DNA from: Micromonospora lutea
Lineage (GTDB): Bacteria > Actinomycetota > Actinomycetes > Mycobacteriales > Micromonosporaceae
Reading direction: 5' to 3'
DNA length: 64,000 nt
Assembly (NCBI RefSeq): GCF_016863535.1
Contig: NZ_BOPB01000009.1
Coordinates: 186,001-250,000 of the forward strand
This document shows positions 50,880-59,905 of the stretch, in pieces (positions within the stretch are counted from its first letter, which is position 1; the number at the start of each line of letters is the position of its first letter). The position numbers and the translations under genes were made by a program. The notes beneath the pieces were generated by a model. It was given only the letters and a program-made list of their open reading frames with translations. It made no database searches and was not told the DNA's origin.

Positions 50880-52160
50880 TCAGCGAGGGGTTAGGCGGTC
50901 GGTGCCCAGGCGGTCGCGGAGGACCTCCGGCACCAGGACCGATCCGTCGGGCTGCTGGAACTGCTCCAGGATGGCCGGGTAGAGGCGGCTGGTGGCCAGC
51001 GCCGAACCGTTGAGCGTGTGTACGAAGCGGGTCTGCTTGCCGCCCGGCTCGCGGTAGCGGATCGCCGCCCGGCGGGCCTGGTAGTCACCACCCCAGGAGA
51101 CCGACGAGACCTCCTTGTACTTGCCCGTGCTCGGCATGAACACCTCGATGTCGAGGGTCTTGCGCATCGACGCGCTGGAGTCACCGGCGGCGAGCAGGCT
51201 GCGTTGGTAGTGCAGCCCCAACCCCTCCACCAGGCTCTCCGCGTGGGTGACCATCTGCTCCAACGCGGCGTCGGCCTGCTCGGGCAGGGTGAACTGGAAG
51301 ATCTCCACCTTGTTGAACTGGTGGCCCCGGACGGTGCCCCGTTCGTCGGAATGCGAGCCGGCGGCCTCGCGCCGGTAGCACGGGGTGTACGCGAACACCT
51401 TCAGCGGCAGCTTCGCGGTCTCCAGGATCTCGTCCTGGTACGCCCCGAGGATCGCCGTCTCCGCCGTCGGCAGCAGGAACTGGCCGCGTGGCGCGGACTG
51501 CTTGTCCAGGTGGTAGACGTCGTCGTAGAACTTGGGAAACTGGCCGGCGGCAAAACCGGCGCTGTCCAGCAGCAGGTGCGGCGGGAGGAGGAATTCGTAC
51601 CCGGCCTCGATGTTCCGCTCGATCAGCCAGTTGATCAGCGCCCACTCCAGCCGGGCACCCATTCCGGTGTACATCCAGAAGCCGGATCCGCCCAGCTTGA
51701 CGCCGCGTTCGTGGTCGACCAGGCCCAGCATCCGGCTCAACTCGACGTGGTCGCGGACCTTCTCGATGGCGGGTGGGTCACCGAAGGTCTTCACCACCCG
51801 GTTGGCCTCCTTGCCGCCCGGCACCACGTCCTCGGCGGGCAGGTTGGGCAACTCGCTCATGGTGGTACGCAGCCGCGCCTGCACCTCGTCGAGTTCCGTC
51901 TCCAGCTCGGCGACCTGCTTGCGGCCGGTCTCCGAGGTCGGCTGCGGCTCGACACCGGCCCGCTTCGCCTGTGCGTACGCCCGAGCCTCGGCCTTGCGGC
52001 GCTGGCGTTCCCCGTCGATCTCACTGATCAGCCGGCGGCGCTCCCGGTCGAGCTGCTGGATCTCCTCCAGCGCCCGGTCGACCTCGGCGGCGTCGAGCCG
52101 CTTCGCCAGCGCGGCCGCCACCGCGTCGCGATCCTTCCGGATCAACTCCATGTCGAGCAT
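50880..52160 (-). CDS. serS: Seryl-tRNA synthetase
   Basis: The 426-residue class II enzyme charges tRNA-Ser in the cytoplasm. An N-terminal coiled-coil arm covers about residues 25-105 (ALEEIQQLDRERRRLISEIDGERQRRKAEARA). Motif 2 is YRREAAGSHSDERGTVRGHQFNKVE and motif 3 is TLNGSALATSRLYPAILEQFQ. The length is normal for a housekeeping SerRS. GGAG precedes the ATG by 6 nt. The 70 nt after the stop are a GC microrepeat (GGCGGGC) without a clear gene. Confidence 0.96.
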   Translation of the reverse strand: MLDMELIRKDRDAVAAALAKRLDAAEVDRALEEIQQLDRERRRLISEIDGERQRRKAEARAYAQAKRAGVEPQPTSETGRKQVAELETELDEVQARLRTTMSELPNLPAEDVVPGGKEANRVVKTFGDPPAIEKVRDHVELSRMLGLVDHERGVKLGGSGFWMYTGMGARLEWALINWLIERNIEAGYEFLLPPHLLLDSAGFAAGQFPKFYDDVYHLDKQSAPRGQFLLPTAETAILGAYQDEILETAKLPLKVFAYTPCYRREAAGSHSDERGTVRGHQFNKVEIFQFTLPEQADAALEQMVTHAESLVEGLGLHYQRSLLAAGDSSASMRKTLDIEVFMPSTGKYKEVSSVSWGGDYQARRAAIRYREPGGKQTRFVHTLNGSALATSRLYPAILEQFQQPDGSVLVPEVLRDRLGTDRLTPR

Positions 52161-52277
52161 GCTGCTCCGTACGCCTCCGTCCGGGCTCAGGTGGACCTCC
52201 AGATGCTACCGTCGTGCCCGAATCGCCCCGCCTCCCGCACCCGACCCAACCCGGAGCCGGTGGTTCCGGACGACCGG

Positions 52278-53369
52278 TCAGAGTCGGATCGGCATCAGAA
52301 TGGAGAAGGCGGCCGGGTCGTCGGGCCGGCGGATGGCCAGTGGAGTGACCGGTCCGTCCAGTTCCAGCACCAGGCGCGGGCCACCCGCTGCGTGCAGCGC
52401 GTCGAGCAGATAACCGCCGTTGACGCCGACCCGCAGCTCAGTGCCGGCCCGACCGGTCCGGTCGTCGGCCAGTTCGTCCGGGCCGAGCAGACGTACCTCG
52501 TCCGGGCCACCCAGCCCCAGCACGGTCACCGGCAGGTGGCTGCCGGCGTGTTTGCGGGTCACCGCCGGGGTACCCGAGCGCAGCGCGTCGACCAGCCACG
52601 GCGCGTCGATCGGCACCCGGCGGGCCGGGCCGCCGGTCGCGGCGGGCAGCAGGGCGTGGTAGTCGGGGAAGTCGTCCGTCAGGGTCGTCGCCCGCATCCG
52701 GGATCCGGTGACGTCGACGACCACCTGCCGTCCGATCAGGGTCAGCCGCACCTCGCCGGCCCCCGCGTCGCCGGCTAGCCGGCGTAGCCGGTCCACCGCG
52801 GCCACCGGCAGCAGCGCCCGCACCCCTGGTCCCTGCACCGTCGCGCCGGCCGTCGCCACCGCCAGCCGGTGCCGGTCGGTCGCCACCAGCCGCACCTCCT
52901 CCTCGGTCACCTCGAGCAGCACGCCGGCCAGCCCCGGCAGCGTCGGGTCGGTGCCGACGGCGAAGCGGACGGCGTCCACGGCGGCGGACAACTCGCTCCC
53001 GGTCAGCACGAGCCGGGTCGCCAGTAAGGGCTGATCGTCGGCGAGCAGGCGACGAATCCGGGTGACCTCGCGACGCGCCTGGGCCAGTCCGTCGGCCAGC
53101 TGTCCCAGGTGCGCGTCGAGCAGCCGGTGCACCACCGAGGGCTCTGCGCGTACGGCCCGGGCGATCTCGGCCACAGGCAGGCCGATCCGGCGCAGCCCGG
53201 CCACCAGCCGGGCCGGTGCCACCTGGTCGTCGGCGTACCAGCGGTAGCCGGTGGCCGGATCGACCCGGGCCGGGACCAGCACCCCGGCGGCGTCGTAGAA
53301 CCGCAGCGCGCTCACCGTCAGCCCACTGGCCCGGGCCAGCTCACCGATGCTGCGCAGGTCGCCATTCAC
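52278..53369 (-). CDS. MerR regulator fused to a DNA polymerase III beta-clamp-like domain
   Basis: The 363-residue protein starts with a MerR winged helix (RSIGELARASGLTVSALRFYDAAGVL, about 5-75) and a short coiled coil (to ~112). From about residue 118 it reads like domains two and three of DnaN: LPGLAGVLLEVTEEEVRLVATDRHRLAVA, DDFPDYHALLPA, VNGGYLLDALHA and the ending FSILMPIRL. It lacks clamp domain one. DNA binding by the MerR part is well supported. The clamp part may be an oligomerisation or ligand-sensing module. The GTG start fits its leaderless promoter. Confidence 0.88.
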   Translation of the reverse strand: MNGDLRSIGELARASGLTVSALRFYDAAGVLVPARVDPATGYRWYADDQVAPARLVAGLRRIGLPVAEIARAVRAEPSVVHRLLDAHLGQLADGLAQARREVTRIRRLLADDQPLLATRLVLTGSELSAAVDAVRFAVGTDPTLPGLAGVLLEVTEEEVRLVATDRHRLAVATAGATVQGPGVRALLPVAAVDRLRRLAGDAGAGEVRLTLIGRQVVVDVTGSRMRATTLTDDFPDYHALLPAATGGPARRVPIDAPWLVDALRSGTPAVTRKHAGSHLPVTVLGLGGPDEVRLLGPDELADDRTGRAGTELRVGVNGGYLLDALHAAGGPRLVLELDGPVTPLAIRRPDDPAAFSILMPIRL

Positions 53370-53406
53370 GACCCGATCCTGCCCCCTCGACCTGGTCGAG
53401 GGTCAA
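53370..53406 (-). promoter_or_regulatory. MerR-type autoregulated promoter (19-bp spacer with dyad)
   Basis: On the minus strand -35 TTGACC (53406-53401) and -10 CAGGAT (53381-53376) are 19 bp apart, the long spacing typical of MerR-controlled promoters. The dyad CCCTCGACC-T-GGTCGAGGG (53384-53402) fills the spacer. The -10 box is 6 nt before the GTG, so the mRNA is leaderless. Confidence 0.75.
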
Positions 53407-54590
53407 GCCACCGACTGCTCCTTCAGCACCCGGAAGGTGATGCCGGCGGCGGTGAGCCGGTGCAGCAGCGCGTCGCCCATCGCGGTGACCGGTGTGACCT
53501 GGCCGGAGGTGGCCGGCAGATCGTCGCAGGCCAGGCAGAGCGCGGACTCGGCGAGCATCTTCGCGGTCTCGTCGTAGCCGGGGTCGCCGCCGGCCACCTC
53601 CGTCACCACGCGTCGTCCACCTCCGACGCCGACGAACCGCACCGAGAACCACGACTTCGCCCGCTGCTCGGCGCTCGGTCCCTGCCCGGAGGCGAGCCGG
53701 CCGAGCAGCCAGCGTCGGGTCGGCGGCAGCTTCACCAGCCCCAGCACGGCACCGAGCCCCGCACCGGCGGCCAGCACCGTGGGCAGCCGCCGTACCGCCG
53801 CGAAGTGCCGGTAGCGGAAATCCGGGCCGTACTCGGGGCGGGCCGCCGCCGAGCGGCGGACCACCTGCGGGTCGATGGTCGGCAGCGGTACCGCCCAGAC
53901 GGGCAGGTCCCGCGAGCGGCCCAGTCGGCCCGGCACGGCCCGGACCCGACGGTCGGCCGGGCGGGGTTCGGCGGCCCGGCGTTCGCGGGCGGCGCGCGAC
54001 GCCTCGCCGGTACGCGCGAAGGCGGTCAACGCCGAGTGGTACGTGCCGGCGGAGAACCGTCCGCCGGCCCGCACGTACCCGTCGACCGTGATGGCGGAGT
54101 CGGCCGGGAGGCGTTTGATCGTGAACCAGACCCCGAGATCGTGGGGGATCGAGTCGAAGCCGCAGGCGTGCACCAGCCGCGCGCCGGTGCGTACCGCCTC
54201 GGTGTGGTGGCGTAGGTACACCCGGTCGACGAACTCCGGCTCACCGGTGATGTCGAGGTAGTCGGTGCCGGCGGCGGCGCAGGCGGCCACCAGCGGCTCT
54301 CCATGGTGGACGTACGGGCCGACGGTGCTGGCCACCACCCGGGCGTCGTCGGCCACCGCACGCAGCGAGGCCGGGTCGGTGACGTCGGCGGTGAGCAGCG
54401 GCAACCCGGCCAGCGCCGGCTCGATCGTGGCCAGCTGGTCCCGGACCGCGGCCAGCTTTTCCGGGTTGCGCCCAGCGATCGCCCAGCGCAGCCCCGGTGG
54501 CGCGTGCCGGGCCAGGTAGCGAGCGGTGAGCCCGCCGGTGAACCCGGTCGCCCCGAACAACACCACGTCGTACGACCGTTGAGCAGCCAT
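53403..54590 (-). CDS. Saccharopine dehydrogenase-like / trans-acting enoyl reductase family protein
   Basis: The 395-residue protein has an N-terminal Rossmann domain (YDVVLFGATGFTGGLTARYLA, ~7-27) and the family pattern ASTVGPYVHHGEPLVAACAAAGTDYLDITGE and VHACGFDSIPHDLGVW. Members in mycobacteria act as trans-acting enoyl reductases for complex lipids; others have no known substrate. A hydrophobic stretch (LPTVLAAGAGLGAVLGLV, near 295) suggests membrane association. Its last codons form the -35 box of the downstream MerR promoter. Confidence 0.88.
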   Translation of the reverse strand: MAAQRSYDVVLFGATGFTGGLTARYLARHAPPGLRWAIAGRNPEKLAAVRDQLATIEPALAGLPLLTADVTDPASLRAVADDARVVASTVGPYVHHGEPLVAACAAAGTDYLDITGEPEFVDRVYLRHHTEAVRTGARLVHACGFDSIPHDLGVWFTIKRLPADSAITVDGYVRAGGRFSAGTYHSALTAFARTGEASRAARERRAAEPRPADRRVRAVPGRLGRSRDLPVWAVPLPTIDPQVVRRSAAARPEYGPDFRYRHFAAVRRLPTVLAAGAGLGAVLGLVKLPPTRRWLLGRLASGQGPSAEQRAKSWFSVRFVGVGGGRRVVTEVAGGDPGYDETAKMLAESALCLACDDLPATSGQVTPVTAMGDALLHRLTAAGITFRVLKEQSVA

Positions 54591-54633
54591 CCCGCGATCA
54601 TGCCACCGTCGTCGCCGATCCGCCCGGCGCTGG

Positions 54634-55788
54634 TCAGGGTGGGGTGAACACCGCGCGCAGGCACTCGTCGGGCCGGTCCCGGAACAACGCGTACCCCTCG
54701 GCGGCCCGGTCCAGCGGGAAGTGGTGTGTGGCCAGGTGCTCGGTACGCAGCTCGTCGCGGGCCATCCGGTCCAGCAGCATGGGGATGTGGCGTTGGCCGT
54801 GCTGGCGTCCGCCGCGCACGGTCAGCCCCTTGTGCACGACGGTGCCGGCCGGGAACGCGTCGACGTGGCGGGCACCGTTGTTGAGGACGAACACGGTGCC
54901 ACCCTTGCGGCACGCGTACACCGCCTCCCGGACCGCCTCCGGCAACCGGGCACGGCCGGTGAACCGGTCGGCGAGTGACAGGTGTTCACCGGCGGGCCCG
55001 CCGACCGCCTCGACACACACGTCCGGTCCCCGTCCACCGCTGAACTCCCGCAGTTGCGCGGTGACGTCGGTGTCCCGCCGGTCGATGGTCTCCACGCCGA
55101 CGTGCTGCCGTGCCATCAGCAGCCGCGCGGGGTGCCGGTCGACGACGACCACCCGTTCGGCGCCCAGCAGCCAGGCCGCCCGGGCGGCCAACTGACCCAC
55201 CGCGCCCGCACCCCACACGGCCACCACGTCACCGGGACGCACCTCGCCCGCCTCGGCACCCAGCCAGCCGGCCGGTGCGGCGTCCGAGGCGAACACGGCC
55301 CGGTCGTCGCCCACCGACTCCGGTACCGGAAACGCCCCGACGTCCGCGTACGGCACCCGGACGTACTCGGCGTGGCTGCCGGCGAAGCCCCCTGCGGCCC
55401 GAGGCTGGCCGAAACAGCCCGCCACCGGGTGACCCCACTGCGCCTCGTTGCCGACCGGATCGGTGCTGCCGTTGTCGCAGCACGACGGCAACCCTCGCCG
55501 GCAGTACCAGCAGGCACCGCAGGCCACCGACGCGCAGACCACCACTCGGTCGCCGACCCGGTGCCGGCGTACTCCCGCGCCCACCTCGACCACGTCGCCG
55601 AGGAACTCGTGGCCGAGCACGTCACCGGGGGCCAGACCTGGCACCTGCCCGGTGAGCAACGGCAGGTCGGCACCGCAGGTGGCGCTGCGCCGCACCCGGA
55701 CGATCACATCGTGGTCGTTGCGCAGTTCCGGATCGGGCACCTGACAGACGGTCAACTCGCCGCCGGCGGTCCAGCACAACGCTCTCAC
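54634..55788 (-). CDS. Zinc-dependent alcohol dehydrogenase (threonine/formaldehyde dehydrogenase-like MDR)
   Basis: The 384-residue medium-chain dehydrogenase has catalytic zinc Cys38 (SATCGAD), GHEFLGDVVEVGAGVRRHRVGDRV, and a structural zinc lobe CGACWYCRRGLPSCC. The NAD(P) fold reads VAVWGAGAVGQLAARAAWLLGAERVVVVD. Length and the central insert resemble the glutathione-independent formaldehyde dehydrogenase branch. The gene is coupled by a 4-nt overlap to the small upstream membrane protein. Confidence 0.92.
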   Translation of the reverse strand: MRALCWTAGGELTVCQVPDPELRNDHDVIVRVRRSATCGADLPLLTGQVPGLAPGDVLGHEFLGDVVEVGAGVRRHRVGDRVVVCASVACGACWYCRRGLPSCCDNGSTDPVGNEAQWGHPVAGCFGQPRAAGGFAGSHAEYVRVPYADVGAFPVPESVGDDRAVFASDAAPAGWLGAEAGEVRPGDVVAVWGAGAVGQLAARAAWLLGAERVVVVDRHPARLLMARQHVGVETIDRRDTDVTAQLREFSGGRGPDVCVEAVGGPAGEHLSLADRFTGRARLPEAVREAVYACRKGGTVFVLNNGARHVDAFPAGTVVHKGLTVRGGRQHGQRHIPMLLDRMARDELRTEHLATHHFPLDRAAEGYALFRDRPDECLRAVFTPP

Positions 55789-56249
55789 CGCGGCGACCCC
55801 TCCGACGGCGACCCGGTGGCGGCGATCGGCACCACCGGCCCACGCTCGCCGGGAGTACGGTCGGCGCGAAGCACCTCACCGGTCTCGGCGAGCTGCTTGA
55901 CCTGCCACAACGTTCGTCGTACCAGCAGGCCGGGGTCGTCACCCAGCAGGTGCGCGGAGAGTCCGGGCCAGACGGCGTGTGGTCGTACCCGGGCCGCCAG
56001 TTCGGTGCCCCGACCGCCCGGTGCACGCGCCACCGCGACCTCGACGGCGCCGTCGAGACGGCGGAGTGGCTCCGGCCAGACCGCCGACGGCAGCACCTGC
56101 TCCGGTGACCGGTCGACCGTGACCACCTGCCACCGTCCCGGACATCCGGCGCGCCGGGCCCGATGCCGGGTGACGACGGTACGCGCGACCCCGGCCACCG
56201 CCACCCCGAGGGCGCCGGCCAATGCGGCAACTGTCCCGACCCGTCCCAC
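55785..56249 (-). CDS. Small membrane-anchored SRPBCC/cyclase-like protein
   Basis: The protein has about 154 residues: one N-terminal membrane helix (VGTVAALAGALGVAVAGVA), then a soluble domain with VVTVDRSPEQVLP, DGAVEVAVARAPGGRGTELAARV and a closing helix VRRTLWQVKQLAETGEVL, as in the polyketide cyclase/dehydrase fold. GGAGG lies 5 nt before the GTG at 56249, which I prefer over an upstream GTG at 56285. It precedes and overlaps the alcohol dehydrogenase gene, so the two probably share a pathway, perhaps an aldehyde or lipid. Confidence 0.78.
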   Translation of the reverse strand: MGRVGTVAALAGALGVAVAGVARTVVTRHRARRAGCPGRWQVVTVDRSPEQVLPSAVWPEPLRRLDGAVEVAVARAPGGRGTELAARVRPHAVWPGLSAHLLGDDPGLLVRRTLWQVKQLAETGEVLRADRTPGERGPVVPIAATGSPSEGSPR

Positions 56250-56444
56250 TCGTACCTCCGACCTCCGCTGGCCCTCCCCTTCCACCGAACCGCGCGGAGG
56301 GGTGACCGGGTGGAATCCGCGGCGCGTTCGTCCAGCTCAGCGCCATCGTCGTCGCCGGTTGGGTGAACCCGGGTCCCCCGGAAGGGGTGAACCGCCGCGG
56401 GTCGGGTAACCGCCCGCCGCAGGATCGGGGAGGAAGACGCGTCC

Positions 56445-59270
56445 GTGGGGGTGGGCCGGATGCCGGATGACCACAGCGCCGTCCGGGCCGACGCGGCGGC
56501 CCGGGTGCCGGGCGGCCCGCCCCTGCTGGCCTCCCGGCTGACGCCCGCCGTGCCGCCCGAACCGATGGTCCTCCGGCCTCGGCTGGCCCGGTTGCTCGAC
56601 GAGGCGGTGACCCGCCCGGCCACCCTGCTCCGGGCACCGGCCGGCTGGGGCAAGACCACCCTGCTCGCCACCTGGTGGCGGACTCGGCAGGACGCCGACC
56701 CGCAGGCCCCGACGCCGGCCTGGGTGTCGGTCGAGGCGGGTGACGACCCGGACCGTCTCTGGGCGTACCTCGGTGCGGCGCTGGGCGCCGTCCTGGACCC
56801 GGCGGAGACACCGCTGCCTGACCGGGCACCGCGTCCGGACGAACTGGAGGTCCTTGCCGCGGCCCTGGCCGCCCGGGAACGGCCGGTGGTGCTGGTCGTG
56901 GACGATCTGGACCGGATCACCGAACCGGCGGCGCTGACCGGGCTGGAGTTCCTGCTGCGCCACAGTGAGCAGCGGCTTCGCCTGGTGGCGGCGGGACGGA
57001 CCGGACCACCCCTGGCAGTACACCGGCTGTGGCTGGCTGGGGAGTTGACCGAGATCGGCCCGGACGACCTGGCTTTCACCGGCGACGAGATCGCCGACCT
57101 GCTCACCGCAGACGGCGTGGCGGTACCGGCCGCCGCCGTCACCCGGCTGCGACAGCGGACCGGGGGGTGGGCAGCGGTGTTGCGGATCGCCGCGCTGACC
57201 CTGCGCGACCAGGCTGACCCGGAGCGCTGGATCGCCGAACTCGGTGCCGACCAGCCGGAGATCGCCGGCTACCTGCGGGCGGAGCCGCTGGCCGGGCTGC
57301 CGCCGGCGGACCGGGAGTTGCTGTGCCGGGCGGCGATCGTCGACGCCGTCTGCGCTGGTCTGGCCGCCGCACTCAGCGGCGACGCGGACGCCGGGGAGCG
57401 CCTGAACACCCTTGCCGACGACCGCGGCCTGCTCCACCGCGACGGCAGCCGGCCGGTCTGGTACCGGTGCCATCCCCTCCTGGCCGACCTGCTGCACCGG
57501 GAACTGGTCCGACTACCCGGGGAGGAGCTTCGCGACCTGCACCTGCGGGCATCGGGTTGGTACGCCGACAACGGTCGGCCGGCCGACGCGTTGCGCCACG
57601 CCCTCGTCGCCGGCGACTGGACGGCCGCCACCGACCTGTTCGTGATCCGATGGCCGGAACTGGTGCCCTACGAACGGCCGGCGGCCATCGGACCGGCACC
57701 CGCGCCGCCTCCACCGGAGGCGGTGAGCCGGGACCCCGAACTCGCGTTGGCCTGCGCCGCCGAACGGGCCCTCGACGGCGACGCCGACGCGGCGGCGGCG
57801 TACCTGCGACTGGCCATCGGGCACACCCGACGGCTGCCGCAACCGCGCCGGTCCCGCTTCGGCCGGCTGGCCGCCGTGCTCGAACTCACCCTGGCCCGGC
57901 TGGCCGGCGACCCGCAGACCGTACGCTCCGCCGCCGATCGCCTGCTCGCCACCAGCGATGGACGCCCGGCGGGTACCCCGCAGTCCGTCCGCCCGGAGGC
58001 GTCGTCCGACGCGGTGCCCTCCGAGATCGCGTCGTCTGGCGGCAGTGGTGTCGCGGGGACGCGCGGCCAAGCGGGTGAGGACGCCGACGTGCGGGCGGTG
58101 GCCGGCACCGCGCTGGCCCTGCTCGCCCTGGACGACGGCGATCTGACCGAGGCGGCGACCGGTTTCCGGGGAGCGCTGGTGGCTGCCCGGCAGGCGACAC
58201 GTCCCCGCACCGAACTGGTCTGTGCCAGCCGATGGTCCCTGGTGACGGCGCTGCGTGGCGAGCTGCGCGCCGCCGAGGAGGCGGCCCGTGCGGCGCTGGC
58301 CCTGCCGGCCTGTCAGGGCTGGGCGGCGCTGCTCCACTGCGGGTACGCGCAGCTGGCACTGGCGGTCGTGGCGCTGCACCGGAACCAGCCGGTGGAGGCC
58401 GAAGCACATCTGGGGCTGGCCGCGCCAGCCGACGGTGAGCCCGTCGCCGCTGCGGTCGCCGGTTGGTGCCGCGCGTACCTGCGCCACGACGAGGGGGATC
58501 TCAGCGTCGGCCACCGACTGCTGGTCGAAGCGCGCGCCGGATGGGGTGCGCGTGGCGGTGAGCTGGGCTCGTGGCTGCGCGCCGCCGAGTTGGACCTGCA
58601 CAGTGCCCGGGGTGACGTGCAGACCGCCCGGGAACTGGCCGGTGCGTGGCCGGCGGCGGACTCGCCGACCGTCGCGGCGGTGCCCCTGGCCGTCGCGGCG
58701 GCCCGAACCGAACTACGGGCCGGTGACCCCCGGGCCGCCGATCGTCTGCTGCCGGACTGGACCGCCGCACCGGCGGCCGACTGGCCGCTCCCGGTACGCC
58801 TGGACGCCGCGTTGCTGGCCACGGTGCTGGCCCTCCGGGCCGATGACGACCGCCGGGCGGGCCGGCTGCTGGAGCAGGCGCTCGACCTGGCCGCACCCGA
58901 GGGCTTGCGTCGCCCGTTCCTGCGGGCCGAGCCGGGACTGCGCGAGTTGCTCGCCGCCCACCTCGACTCCGGCACCGCCCACTGGCCACTGGTGAGTGAC
59001 CTGGTACGCGCCGTCGACGCGTCGGCCGGCCCGGCGGGTGGTACGGGTACCGCCGACGCGACGGTGCCACCACTGGACGAGCCGCTCACCGAACGGGAGC
59101 TGACGATCCTGCGTTACCTGCAGAGCATCCTGTCCAACGTGGAGATCGCCGCTGAACTGTCGGTCTCCGTCAACACCGTCAAGACCCACGTACGCAACAT
59201 CTACCGCAAACTCGACGCCACCCGCCGCCGCGACGCCGTCCGCCGCGCCCGCCAACTCCACCTCATCTAG
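56445..59270 (+). CDS. Large LuxR/MalT-type ATPase transcriptional regulator
   Basis: The 941-residue STAND-type regulator has Walker A APAGWGKTT at 64-72, Walker B VVLVVDDLDR near 151, a winged helix and a long TPR-like helical region (about 380-860), and a C-terminal LuxR helix-turn-helix (LTERELTILRYLQSILSNVEIAAELSVSVNTVKTHVRNIYRKL). An inducer would trigger ATP-dependent oligomerisation and DNA binding, as in MalT. Its target is unknown. GGGGAGGAAG lies 8 nt before the GTG. Its stop overlaps the convergent DsbA-like gene by 8 nt. Confidence 0.93.
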   Translation: MGVGRMPDDHSAVRADAAARVPGGPPLLASRLTPAVPPEPMVLRPRLARLLDEAVTRPATLLRAPAGWGKTTLLATWWRTRQDADPQAPTPAWVSVEAGDDPDRLWAYLGAALGAVLDPAETPLPDRAPRPDELEVLAAALAARERPVVLVVDDLDRITEPAALTGLEFLLRHSEQRLRLVAAGRTGPPLAVHRLWLAGELTEIGPDDLAFTGDEIADLLTADGVAVPAAAVTRLRQRTGGWAAVLRIAALTLRDQADPERWIAELGADQPEIAGYLRAEPLAGLPPADRELLCRAAIVDAVCAGLAAALSGDADAGERLNTLADDRGLLHRDGSRPVWYRCHPLLADLLHRELVRLPGEELRDLHLRASGWYADNGRPADALRHALVAGDWTAATDLFVIRWPELVPYERPAAIGPAPAPPPPEAVSRDPELALACAAERALDGDADAAAAYLRLAIGHTRRLPQPRRSRFGRLAAVLELTLARLAGDPQTVRSAADRLLATSDGRPAGTPQSVRPEASSDAVPSEIASSGGSGVAGTRGQAGEDADVRAVAGTALALLALDDGDLTEAATGFRGALVAARQATRPRTELVCASRWSLVTALRGELRAAEEAARAALALPACQGWAALLHCGYAQLALAVVALHRNQPVEAEAHLGLAAPADGEPVAAAVAGWCRAYLRHDEGDLSVGHRLLVEARAGWGARGGELGSWLRAAELDLHSARGDVQTARELAGAWPAADSPTVAAVPLAVAAARTELRAGDPRAADRLLPDWTAAPAADWPLPVRLDAALLATVLALRADDDRRAGRLLEQALDLAAPEGLRRPFLRAEPGLRELLAAHLDSGTAHWPLVSDLVRAVDASAGPAGGTGTADATVPPLDEPLTERELTILRYLQSILSNVEIAAELSVSVNTVKTHVRNIYRKLDATRRRDAVRRARQLHLI

Positions 59271-59838
59271 TGCGGTGTCCAGGAACGTTGGCGGCATCGA
59301 TGGCGGCCAGCAGAGTGGGTGGGTTGAAGTCGCCGTCGTGACGGACGTCGTTGACGAAGAGGGTGGGGGTGGCGTCCACCCCGCTGCGCACGGCGCTGAC
59401 GAAGTCGTGCCGGATCCGGTCGCTGTGGGCGTGCTGTCCGATCTCCGTCTCCACCTCGTCGGCGGGCAGGCCGAGTTGCTCGACACCGAGCGTCAGGTGC
59501 ACCGGGTCCAACTGGTCTTGGTGTTCGTAGAGCCAGTCGTGCATCTCCCAGAAGCGGCCCCGCCGTGCGGCGGCCTCGGCGGCCTCGGCGGCCCGTTCGG
59601 CGTACGGGTGCATGTTGGTGATCGGGAAGTGGCGGTAGACGTGCCGGACCTGGTCGCCGCGTTGCCGCAGCACCTCCGTCAGGTTGGCGTGGGCGAGGCC
59701 ACAGAAGGGGCACTGGAAGTCGCCGTACTCGACGATCGTCACGGGTGCGTCGAGCGCCCCACGGATGTGGTCGTGTTCCGTGACGGGTGTGCGCAGTCGT
59801 GCGGTGACCTGCAGGGGCGTCGTCAGCCGATCGGTCAT
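59263..59838 (-). CDS. DsbA-family thioredoxin-fold protein
   Basis: The 191-residue protein has active site CPFC (Cys43, Cys46) in YGDFQCPFCGLAHANL and cis-Pro in GVDATPTLFVND, with the helical insert of DsbA-like proteins (HPYAERAAEAAEAAARRGRFWEMHDWLY). No signal peptide is visible, so it resembles the cytoplasmic thiol oxidoreductases found beside or fused to NhaA antiporters. No antiporter is in the window. Its 3' end overlaps the LuxR-type gene on the other strand by 8 nt. Confidence 0.92.
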   Translation of the reverse strand: MTDRLTTPLQVTARLRTPVTEHDHIRGALDAPVTIVEYGDFQCPFCGLAHANLTEVLRQRGDQVRHVYRHFPITNMHPYAERAAEAAEAAARRGRFWEMHDWLYEHQDQLDPVHLTLGVEQLGLPADEVETEIGQHAHSDRIRHDFVSAVRSGVDATPTLFVNDVRHDGDFNPPTLLAAIDAANVPGHRTR

Positions 59839-59854
59839 ACCCCCCAGCCTCGGA

Positions 59855-59887
59855 CCGGGTCGGGTGAGCGTGGCTCACCCGACCCGG
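59855..59887 (-). terminator. Terminator hairpin after the BON-domain gene
   Basis: A perfect 15-bp stem CCGGGTCGGGTGAGC/GCTCACCCGACCCGG with a GTG loop, 18 nt beyond the BON gene stop. No T-run. Confidence 0.75.
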
Positions 59888-59905
59888 GTGGTTTCCGGGG
59901 TCGAC

